A stretch of DNA of 7,565 nt, from NCBI GenBank assembly GCA_947068385.1, contig CAMTBF010000162.1, forward strand, positions 1 to 7,565, in the 5' to 3' direction. The DNA comes from an uncultured Lachnospiraceae bacterium (lineage in GTDB: Bacteria > Bacillota > Clostridia > Lachnospirales > Lachnospiraceae). A program made the translations under genes and the position numbers. A model generated the notes under the pieces. The model did not search any database, was not told the DNA's origin, and saw nothing but the letters and a program-made list of their open reading frames with translations. Below, in pieces: positions 1 through 6,101 of this stretch; positions within the stretch are counted from its first letter, which is position 1; each line of letters starts with the position of its first letter.

Positions 1-63
1 AAGGCATTCTGTCAATACATAAATCCTAAAAATAATGGAAAATACTAATAAAAAGCGCTTCAT
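1..63 (-). CDS. Possible start of a small overlapping hydrophobic ORF, cut by the window edge
   Basis: An ATG at 61-63 lies inside the last codons of the AlbA_2 gene, in a different frame. It is preceded by GGAGG with suitable spacing and stays open for 21 codons to the window edge. The peptide begins MKRFLLVFSIIFRIYVL, a basic start followed by a hydrophobic run, like a signal peptide or membrane segment. The stretch is very AT-rich, and AT-rich DNA gives hydrophobic residues by chance. A terminator-like hairpin covers the same bases. I do not recognise a family, and the frame may well not be a gene. Confidence 0.15.
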   Translation of the reverse strand, partial: MKRFLLVFSIIFRIYVLTECL

Positions 64-562
64 CAAGCACCTCCATGTCCATCGTCTTTTCTGTCTGATC
101 GCGGAGCATGGTCTTTACCTGTAATCTGGTACAGTGATAATCACCTTCATAATTTCTACGAAAAGTACCGCCAAATATGTCATCATTGACATAAACCGGT
201 TTCTGCTCCCTTTTCGCTATAGGCACATTAATGACCATAACAACGTCATCATCTTCACCTACAGTATAAATCTGCACATCCTCCTCCGACAAAAGATTCA
301 AGCTCACCTTCTTACGGTCATTAATGGCATTCCAGAATTCCCTGCAAAGCTTGGATGCATTCCGCAATCCTGTCGTTCTCCAGCTGCCATCCTTTTCTTC
401 CTTTACACCGAGGATGATGACACCGCCATAGCAATTGGCAAAAGCCGAATATGTGTCCCAAAGCGAAAGCGGCAGACCTCCATTGGCTTTCTTCACTTCA
501 CGTCTGTTGTCTTCCCTGTATGCATCAAATTGTGAAATATCAAAAACGTCTGCCGATTTCAT
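26..562 (-). CDS. Truncated AlbA_2 (Schlafen-type) putative DNA-binding protein
   Basis: This 178-aa protein resembles the N-terminal AlbA_2 domain found in Schlafen-like and so-called RecG-like ATP-binding regulators. Visible marks are the early ExxxEVKKANGGLP segment (about residues 17-30), the WDTYSAFANCYGGVIILGVKE core (about 35-55), and RNYEGDYHCT near residue 140, which normally closes the domain. AlbA_2 domains are associated with nucleic-acid binding; the target here is unknown. Full members normally continue to roughly 400-500 aa with ATPase-like and winged-helix parts. This one stops about 35 residues after the domain, ending in a non-conserved LFISIFHYF tail encoded by very AT-rich DNA, so it is probably disrupted. 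The start is supported by AGGAGG at 570-575, seven bases upstream. It lies 47 bp after the AAA/nuclease gene on the same strand. Its GC content is well below that of its neighbours, consistent with separate acquisition. It may be a remnant or a free-standing domain. Confidence 0.8.
   Translation of the reverse strand: MKSADVFDISQFDAYREDNRREVKKANGGLPLSLWDTYSAFANCYGGVIILGVKEEKDGSWRTTGLRNASKLCREFWNAINDRKKVSLNLLSEEDVQIYTVGEDDDVVMVINVPIAKREQKPVYVNDDIFGGTFRRNYEGDYHCTRLQVKTMLRDQTEKTMDMEVLDEALFISIFHYF
50..70 (-). terminator. Terminator-like hairpin at the end of the AlbA_2 gene
   Basis: Read on the minus strand, GTGCTT and AAGCGC pair around a GATG tetraloop. This gives a 6-bp stem with one G-U wobble at 55-70, followed directly by TTTTT at 50-54 and more T-rich sequence. 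That is the layout of an intrinsic terminator, although the stem is short and lies within the last codons of the gene. It would end the long leftward transcript here. It could also be a chance structure where coding sequence meets AT-rich DNA. Confidence 0.35.
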
Positions 563-609
563 TCATGAACCTCCTCATCTCAAAATCTATAATCCACACC
601 ATGGATGCT

Positions 610-2178
610 TTACACACATTCCTCTATCCTGCAGGTATGCTTTTTGGTCTTGGCATCGTAGGTGATTCCTACCAGGAGGATTTCGCCGCCGTAGTCCTTC
701 ACTGCCTGGGGGTAATCCCTGCTGCGGATCTGGCTGATGGCGCCTTTTTTCGTCCTGTTCCATTTCAGTTCGATCAGCAACAGCGGCAGGGAAGAGGTCT
801 TCTTGGGGAAGAATACCACATCGGCGTATCCGTGTCCGGAGGGCAGCTCCTCAATCTGCAGGAATTCGTCCACGCAGCTGATGAGGGCCAGACGGATCAC
901 GCTGCGCAGGGCCTGCTCGTTGTTGTAGAAGGTGGGGGCCGCTCCCGCCTTGTGGGCCTCCTCGATGGCGGCGGCTACGGCTTCCTCGTCCATGTCCAGG
1001 ATGGACTCCAGGAGCTGGTCTGAATTGCGGATGAGCTTTGCCACCTCGGCGTGCTTCCCTCTCTTCAGCGCGCGGACGAACTCCTCCCGGATCTCCTCAT
1101 TGGGGATGTATACCGACCTGCTGTCGGCATCATAGGCCAGGTAGCCCAGGTGGATCAGCAGGGTGAGGACGTCGTCCCGGCATGTGATCGTGGTCATGTC
1201 GTTCTGGAAGGTGCCGGCGTCTATGCTGACCCGCCCTCCGCCCAGCATATGGACGATGGCCTCCTTCAGGCCGTCCTCGTCCATGTCTATATAGATTTTG
1301 AGGGCCTCGTAGGTCTCGGATGCGGTCCAGTAGTTGCCGATCTGCCCTCGCAGTACGGCATCCATGACCGATTTGGGCGCGTAAATATGCGTATCGCCCC
1401 CTACTACATACCCGTCGTACCATCTACGGACATCTTCGAAAGCCAGGTCTGACCCAGCGCACAGCTCCCGCACTTCTTCTTCCGTAAATCCCACATATCT
1501 CTCCAGCGGCACGGGCAGAATCATAGAGTATTCCCTGAAATCCGTCATGGCGGACTGCGTGCCGTATTTCTTGATCGGCAGGATTCCCGTGATATAAGCC
1601 GCGTCGAATACCATATCCGTCCAGCTGCTCTTGAACAGGCTCCGCAGGAAAGCGATATATTTGTCCTGTACCGCTATGTCGTTCTTCGCCTCCCGGAAAA
1701 TCGCGTCCCATTCATCGATGATCATGATGAACCTCTCGCCGATGGCCCTGGCAGTGTTGGCCAGGGTCTCCGCCAGGTCAGAGCCCCTGGGGGCATCGGG
1801 GAAGGCTTCCTCGATCTCCCTCCTGACCGCGTCGTCGATATTCTGCACCACGTCCTTTATGCTGGCGGCGCGGGCTGTGAACAGCGTGATGTCCAGGTAG
1901 ATGACATTGTAATGGTTCAGGTGCTTCTCAAAGGAAGCGTCCCCCGCAATCTCCGTTCCCTGGAAGAGCGCCCTGGAATCGCAGCTTTTATCATAATAGG
2001 CGCAGAGCATCTTCGCCGCGAAGGATTTGCCGAACCGCCTGGGCCTGCTGACGCAGACCATCTTGTCGGCCGTACCCAGGACGCCGTTCATGAACGAGAT
2101 CATGCCCGTCTTGTCCACATAAGTCCCCCTGCGCATTGCGGTAAACCCGGCATTGCCGATGTTCAGGTAATTCCCCAT
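610..2178 (-). CDS. AAA-ATPase_like protein with C-terminal PD-(D/E)XK nuclease domain
   Basis: This 522-aa protein has the architecture of the AAA-ATPase_like / PDDEXK_9 family, which is abundant in gut Clostridia and Bacteroidetes, often in many copies per genome. The opening MGNYLNIGNAGF and YVDKTGMI are typical. A Walker A-like SRPRRFGKS spans residues 45-52 with the Lys at 51, and Walker B IMIIDEWD ends at Asp158. YITGILPIKKYGTQSAM (about 195-211) is the usual sensor region. At the C-terminus, GYADVVFFP (Asp453), IELKW (Glu470, Lys472) and the following QI (about 483) form a complete PD-(D/E)XK motif, so the nuclease site looks intact. The biological role of the family is unsettled; mobile-element or defence-related roles are only inference. 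The ATG at 2176-2178 was chosen over one 33 codons upstream because family similarity begins there and AGGAGG (2188-2193) precedes it; the extra upstream residues look like non-family readthrough of the previous gene. It follows the amidohydrolase by 37 bp and is probably co-transcribed. It is predicted to be cytosolic. Confidence 0.92.
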   Translation of the reverse strand: MGNYLNIGNAGFTAMRRGTYVDKTGMISFMNGVLGTADKMVCVSRPRRFGKSFAAKMLCAYYDKSCDSRALFQGTEIAGDASFEKHLNHYNVIYLDITLFTARAASIKDVVQNIDDAVRREIEEAFPDAPRGSDLAETLANTARAIGERFIMIIDEWDAIFREAKNDIAVQDKYIAFLRSLFKSSWTDMVFDAAYITGILPIKKYGTQSAMTDFREYSMILPVPLERYVGFTEEEVRELCAGSDLAFEDVRRWYDGYVVGGDTHIYAPKSVMDAVLRGQIGNYWTASETYEALKIYIDMDEDGLKEAIVHMLGGGRVSIDAGTFQNDMTTITCRDDVLTLLIHLGYLAYDADSRSVYIPNEEIREEFVRALKRGKHAEVAKLIRNSDQLLESILDMDEEAVAAAIEEAHKAGAAPTFYNNEQALRSVIRLALISCVDEFLQIEELPSGHGYADVVFFPKKTSSLPLLLIELKWNRTKKGAISQIRSRDYPQAVKDYGGEILLVGITYDAKTKKHTCRIEECV

Positions 2179-2187
2179 GTCCGCTGT

Positions 2188-2193
2188 CCTCCT
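2188..2193 (-). promoter_or_regulatory. Ribosome binding site fixing the AAA/nuclease start
   Basis: Minus-strand AGGAGG lies 9 bases before the ATG at 2176-2178, in the gap after the amidohydrolase stop codon. It favours this start over the in-frame ATG at 2275-2277, which lies inside the amidohydrolase gene and would add 33 Arg- and Cys-rich residues unlike the family. Confidence 0.8.
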
Positions 2194-2215
2194 GTTCCGG
2201 AATATCCCCCGGCTC

Positions 2216-3064
2216 CTAAAGCCGCAGCAGCCCCGCCGCGTTCCCCCACAGCACTGCCTCCTGCTCCTCCGGGTCAAGCCCGCTGTCCCGGATGGCCTCC
2301 ACCATCTGCCGCTGCCCGCTCCAGGGGCTGTCCGTGCCGAAGAGGATGCGCTCTGCGCCGTGCCGCCTCACCATCCGCAGGAACTGCTCCCTGGACAGAG
2401 GCGGGTTCTCCTGGGGGCTGCGCACCGTGCCCGGCGCGGCCTCTATGGGAAGCAGGGAGAAGGCCGTGTCCAGCCACACGTCCCGGCCCACGATGCGCTC
2501 CTCCACCTCCTCCCAGCAGTCCCATCCGCCCATGTGGGCCAGCACGAGCTTTTTGGGCTTCACCGCGTCCAGCATCCTCTCTATCCGGCCCACGGAGGAG
2601 AAGTCATCCCCCGGGAAGCCGATGTCGTATCCCGCGTGGGTTATGACAATCATGTCATTTTCGCTGGCGCATTCTATGATGCGCAGATACCGGATGTCGT
2701 CGATTGCCACCCGCTGGAAGACGGGATGAATCTTCACCCCTTTCACGCCATTCTCCGACAGCCTACGCAGGATCTCCCTGTAATCCCCGTTCTCCGGATG
2801 GATGCCGCCGAAGGATATCAGCCCTGTCTGCGCGGAGTGCCTGTTGGTCTCAATGGCGGCCCGGTTGATGTCCTCCTGCTGCCCTGTCCTGGTCACCACG
2901 GGCAGCAGCACGGAGTAGTCCACCCCCGCCTCCCTCATGGAAGCCCGCAGCGCCCCGGCCGTCCCGTCCAGGTAGTTCCTGGCCCTGGAGCTGGCCGCCA
3001 GCCTGTCGATGGCCCGGCCGGCCAGCGCCTCCGGAAATGAATGTGTATGGAAATCGATGATCAT
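2216..3064 (-). CDS. Metal-dependent amidohydrolase (amidohydrolase 2 / TIM-barrel family)
   Basis: This 282-aa protein is a TIM-barrel hydrolase or decarboxylase-like enzyme of the Amidohydro_2 group. Expected metal and catalytic residues are visible in order: His6 and His8 in the DFHTH strand-1 motif, Lys111 and His113 in GVKIHP, His143 in ITHAGYD, His177 in LAHMGGWD, and Asp245 in ILFGTDSPW. The ending VLWGNAAGLLRL is the usual last helix. The length is normal, and there is no signal peptide or membrane segment, so it should be cytosolic. The substrate cannot be read from the sequence; family members hydrolyse or decarboxylate small cyclic or aromatic compounds, and many are uncharacterised. 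The ATG at 3062-3064 is preferred because it begins directly with MIIDFHTH and has GGAGGG at 3070-3075. An ATG nine codons earlier would overlap the kinase gene. The gap to the kinase stop codon is only 14 bp, and the ribosome binding site sits inside it, so translational coupling is likely. Confidence 0.93.
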   Translation of the reverse strand: MIIDFHTHSFPEALAGRAIDRLAASSRARNYLDGTAGALRASMREAGVDYSVLLPVVTRTGQQEDINRAAIETNRHSAQTGLISFGGIHPENGDYREILRRLSENGVKGVKIHPVFQRVAIDDIRYLRIIECASENDMIVITHAGYDIGFPGDDFSSVGRIERMLDAVKPKKLVLAHMGGWDCWEEVEERIVGRDVWLDTAFSLLPIEAAPGTVRSPQENPPLSREQFLRMVRRHGAERILFGTDSPWSGQRQMVEAIRDSGLDPEEQEAVLWGNAAGLLRL

Positions 3065-3069
3065 ATCAA

Positions 3070-3075
3070 CCCTCC
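3070..3075 (-). promoter_or_regulatory. Ribosome binding site of the amidohydrolase, next to the kinase stop codon
   Basis: Minus-strand GGAGGG lies 5 bases before the chosen ATG and only 3 bases after the kinase TAG (3079-3081). Ribosomes ending on the kinase would stop almost on top of it, which suits coupled translation and supports the short start. Confidence 0.75.
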
Positions 3076-3078
3076 GTC

Positions 3079-5946
3079 CTAAGCCTGACACTCGTTTCGC
3101 AGCCGCCGCATCACCTGGAACAGCCTGCCCATGTCCACGGGCTTCGCCAGATGCTCGTCCATCCCCGCGTCCTTCGCCATGGCGATGTCCTCCTCGAAAG
3201 CGTTGGCCGACAGGGCGATGATGGGCACCTTCCCCGCGTCCGCCCTGTCCAGGCCGCGGATCATGCGGGCGGCCTCGAACCCGCTCATCACCGGCATCAT
3301 CAAATCCATGAGGATGCAGTGGAAAGCGCCGCGTTCCGAGGCCCGAAACGCGTCCACGGCGACCTTTCCGTCATTTGCCGTGACCACCGCCGCCCCCGCC
3401 TGTTCCAGGAGGAACTTCATGATCTCGCAGTTGACCTCATTGTCCTCCACCAGAAGGACGCGCATCCCCGATATGTCGGCAGGGGCGTCCGCCTCCCGGT
3501 CCCCGGGCCGCTCCTCCTCTTTCCCGTCCACCCGGAGGGACAGCCTGACCCGGAAGACGCTTCCCTGCCCGATCCGGCTCTCCACCTCCACCGCGCCCCC
3601 CATCTGGTCCGCCAGCTTCTTTACGATGGACATGCCCAGGCCCGCGCCGCTGTAGTACGTCCTTGCCCCGTGGTCCTCCTGGGTGAAAGGCTCGAAGATG
3701 TGTTTCTGGAATTCCTCCCCTATGCCGATTCCGGTATCCTTTATTACGAATTCGTATTCCGCCAGGCCGCCCTGGCAGGAGAGCTCCCTGGCCTGGATCG
3801 ATACGGAACCGCCTTGCCGGTTATATTTGATTCCGTTGTCAATGATGTTCGTCAGGACCTGCCGCACATGCAGCGGGTTGCCGATCAGCCTGCTGTGCCG
3901 CAGATCCGCCGCCTCCAGCGCCAGCCGGATCCCCGCCTCCTCCGCATGGGGAGACATGATCGTGATGCAGTCCCGCAGCGTGTCCCGCAGGTCGAAGCTT
4001 TCCTCCACCGCAGCGGGCAGGCCGCTGTCCAGCTTGCTGATCTGGAGCACATCGTTCACCAGGGACAGCAGGTGCTCCGTGGACACCCGTATCTTCTCCC
4101 TGCAGTCCTGCTGCCGCCCGGGATCCTCACCGGTCTGGTCCATGATGGTGAGCATGCCCAGGATCCCGTTGATGGGCGTGCGCAGGTCATGGGACATATG
4201 GGAGAGGAATTCGCTCTTGGCCGAGTTGGCCCGCCTCACCTTCTCCAGCAGCTCCATGATGGCCTGCTCCTGCTTCTTCCTTGTCACCATGATCTCCGTG
4301 ATGTCCTGATGGTATCCGTTGAGGCTGACCCCGGGCTTTTTGAACTTTCTGTCCGGGATGCCGCCGCAGCGGACGTAGATCTTCCCAAGCGTGGGATGGT
4401 TCCAGGGGTACACCACCTCGGAGCGCCCCCGCTCCACGATCTCCCGCACCGCGTCCTGCACCATGTCCACATAGTCCGGGTCGATGTTCCCATACCAGCG
4501 CCTGTAGCACTCCTGGGGCCCGATCTCCTCCGGCGCGCCCAGGAGCATGCGCATGGTCCTGTCCGCGTACATCCGGGGCTCGCAGCCCTCCTCCAGCTCG
4601 ATGGTCCAGATGCCCGTCCTGGCCCCTTCCAGGATGTCCTCCAGGCTCTGCCTGGCCTCCGACTTGTATCTTTCCTCCTGCTCCACCAGGGCGTTCACGT
4701 CCCGGAAGGCGAAGATCGCGCTCTGCCCCTCCGCCTCCTTCCCCGTGACGGAGAAATGGATCTCCAGGTTCTTCAGGCCAATGGGATTGTCCTTCACCTG
4801 GTAGCGGACGAAAAATTTCTTCTTGGTCATAAGCTGCGCCAGGATGTACTCCTTTTTCGTCACCATACGCAGCCTCTCCTGGTCCCCGGGAACCACATAC
4901 CGGGAGATGTACCTCTCCATGGCCGTCTGGTACCCCTGGGCGAAGTTGACGGGCTGGTCCGTCCCACGGAATTCGTTCTCCCGGTAAATCTGGCAGATGT
5001 CTGTGGTGAAGTCCACCTGGTAGATGCCCAGATAGTCCACGTTGAGGGCATAGAGCACATTGTGGCTGCGCTTTTCCAGCTCCCTGACCAGGTTGCGCCG
5101 CCGCAGGGAGGAGACGATGAAGTAGGCTGCGGTCTGCAGCATGTTCGAGGTGTATTCCAAAGATCTCACCGGAGGGTTGTCCACCCCGTAGAAGCCGATG
5201 ATCCTGCCGTCGTCGTACAGCGGGACCACCACCAGGGAATGGATGTCCTGCTGCTTCAAGTTCTCGTACTGGAGCGGGTCGGTGAGCCTGATGGCCTCCA
5301 GGTCGTTGATGACGATATGCTTGCCTATGCTGAAGTTCCTGTACCAGCTGGCGCAGACCTCCGGGGGGACGTTCTGGAGGTTCTCCTTCTCCGGCCGCAC
5401 CCCGGGGGCCGTCCACTCGTAGGTATTGTCGTCGCAGCCCTCCGGATTCCTCTCGAATATATAGGTCCGCTCGCCCTCCAGGGCCTTTCCCAGGTATGCC
5501 AGAAGCACCTCCAGGGACCGGTCCGGGGTCTCCTCCAGCAGGGCCACCCGGAGCCCTTCGTTGATGATGGCCTCCAGGTTCTGGACGCTCTGCACCATGG
5601 TCTTCTGCTGCTCTGCATCGCTTATGTCCAGGGCCATCTCCAGGCGGCAGCGTCTTCCGTCCTTGGTCAGGAGCGCGCTTCTGAGCAGGAAATGTCTGTC
5701 CATCTGCCTATGGTAATACTGCTGCTCAAAGCAGCCTTTGTCCGAAGCGCATCCGTGGCAGAACGAGCAGGGGGAAGAGCCTCCCCGCAGGATCTGGTAA
5801 CATGGCCGTCCCTCCACTTCCGCCAGGGAACCCACGCCAAAGACCTCCATGGCCTTTTTGTTCATATAGATCAGTTCGTAAGTCTCTATGTCCGCAACAT
5901 ATACGATTTCGTTGATGCTTTCAAAGAACCCCCATATATCCCCCAT
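3079..5946 (-). CDS. Soluble hybrid sensor histidine kinase (PAS-GAF-PAS-PAS-HisKA-HATPase-REC)
   Basis: This 955-aa sensor kinase has a receiver domain at its end and no transmembrane segment, so it should sense a cytosolic signal. Rough domain order: PAS (5-110), GAF (140-285), PAS-like (295-420), a PAS_3-type domain (435-555), a short linker helix (550-578), HisKA (576-642), HATPase (688-806) and REC (828-949). The phosphorylated His is His586 in SHMSHDLRTP. ATP-site motifs are Asn704 (IIDNGIKYN), DTGIGIG from Asp737, FEPF (751-754) and SGAGLGMSIV (766-775). The receiver has Glu834/Asp835, phospho-acceptor Asp881, Ser913 and Lys935, so every catalytic site looks intact. The first PAS carries a Cys cluster (49, 60, 63, 66, 72), a feature seen in some clostridial PAS sensors and possibly metal- or redox-linked. 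There is no HPt domain, DNA-binding output or partner regulator in the window, so phosphotransfer probably goes to a protein encoded elsewhere. The start has GGAGGG at 5954-5959, and its own promoter lies upstream. It is the first gene of the putative operon. Confidence 0.96.
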   Translation of the reverse strand: MGDIWGFFESINEIVYVADIETYELIYMNKKAMEVFGVGSLAEVEGRPCYQILRGGSSPCSFCHGCASDKGCFEQQYYHRQMDRHFLLRSALLTKDGRRCRLEMALDISDAEQQKTMVQSVQNLEAIINEGLRVALLEETPDRSLEVLLAYLGKALEGERTYIFERNPEGCDDNTYEWTAPGVRPEKENLQNVPPEVCASWYRNFSIGKHIVINDLEAIRLTDPLQYENLKQQDIHSLVVVPLYDDGRIIGFYGVDNPPVRSLEYTSNMLQTAAYFIVSSLRRRNLVRELEKRSHNVLYALNVDYLGIYQVDFTTDICQIYRENEFRGTDQPVNFAQGYQTAMERYISRYVVPGDQERLRMVTKKEYILAQLMTKKKFFVRYQVKDNPIGLKNLEIHFSVTGKEAEGQSAIFAFRDVNALVEQEERYKSEARQSLEDILEGARTGIWTIELEEGCEPRMYADRTMRMLLGAPEEIGPQECYRRWYGNIDPDYVDMVQDAVREIVERGRSEVVYPWNHPTLGKIYVRCGGIPDRKFKKPGVSLNGYHQDITEIMVTRKKQEQAIMELLEKVRRANSAKSEFLSHMSHDLRTPINGILGMLTIMDQTGEDPGRQQDCREKIRVSTEHLLSLVNDVLQISKLDSGLPAAVEESFDLRDTLRDCITIMSPHAEEAGIRLALEAADLRHSRLIGNPLHVRQVLTNIIDNGIKYNRQGGSVSIQARELSCQGGLAEYEFVIKDTGIGIGEEFQKHIFEPFTQEDHGARTYYSGAGLGMSIVKKLADQMGGAVEVESRIGQGSVFRVRLSLRVDGKEEERPGDREADAPADISGMRVLLVEDNEVNCEIMKFLLEQAGAAVVTANDGKVAVDAFRASERGAFHCILMDLMMPVMSGFEAARMIRGLDRADAGKVPIIALSANAFEEDIAMAKDAGMDEHLAKPVDMGRLFQVMRRLRNECQA

Positions 5947-6101
5947 CCAGTCGCCCTCCGTATTTGTATGGTACTTTTCAGGGATTTCATCGTTTCAGGT
6001 AGTCAGTATATCATACCACGGCAAAAAAGTCCACTTTCCGGCGGGCATTTTACGGGGATTTCCGGCAAGGCCCCGCGGCAGTCCGGCCAGGGCCTGAGCC
6101 G
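5947..6101. other. Intergenic region between the ATPase and kinase genes
   Basis: These 155 bp contain the kinase promoter and ribosome binding site. Next to the ATPase stop codon is a GC-rich dyad: AGGCCC at 6068-6073 against GGGCCT at 6090-6095, with a smaller GGC/GCC pair inside. In the direction of transcription it is not followed by a T run, so it is at best a weak or factor-assisted end for the ATPase transcript. An 8-bp direct repeat, minus-strand GCCGGAAA, occurs at 6035-6042 and 6059-6066, just upstream of the -35 box. Confidence 0.5.
6005..6033 (-). promoter_or_regulatory. Extended -10 sigma-A-type promoter for the kinase operon
   Basis: On the minus strand, TGGACT (6028-6033) and TATACT (6005-6010) are 17 bases apart, and TG one base before the -10 box makes an extended -10 element. 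The -10 box matches the consensus at 5 of 6 positions and the -35 box at 4 of 6. Transcription would begin near 5998, leaving a leader of about 50 bases that includes GGAGGG before the kinase ATG. It is the best promoter in the window and would serve the kinase, the amidohydrolase and probably the genes after them. Confidence 0.65.

Noticed and set aside
10..15. A perfect minus-strand TTGACA -35 box near the left edge
   Set aside because: The matching -10 box would lie outside the window, so a promoter cannot be supported from this hexamer alone.
592..606. Short inverted repeat ATCCA/TGGAT between the AAA/nuclease and AlbA_2 genes
   Set aside because: Arms of five bases with a 5-base spacer and no T run are too weak to call a terminator or operator.
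2179..2277. A 33-residue N-terminal extension of the AAA/nuclease protein
   Set aside because: The extra residues are Arg- and Cys-rich, overlap the amidohydrolase end and do not resemble the family; the downstream ATG has AGGAGG.
3065..3091. A 9-residue extension of the amidohydrolase
   Set aside because: It overlaps the kinase end, and the family begins with the MIIDFHTH strand, which has its own ribosome binding site.
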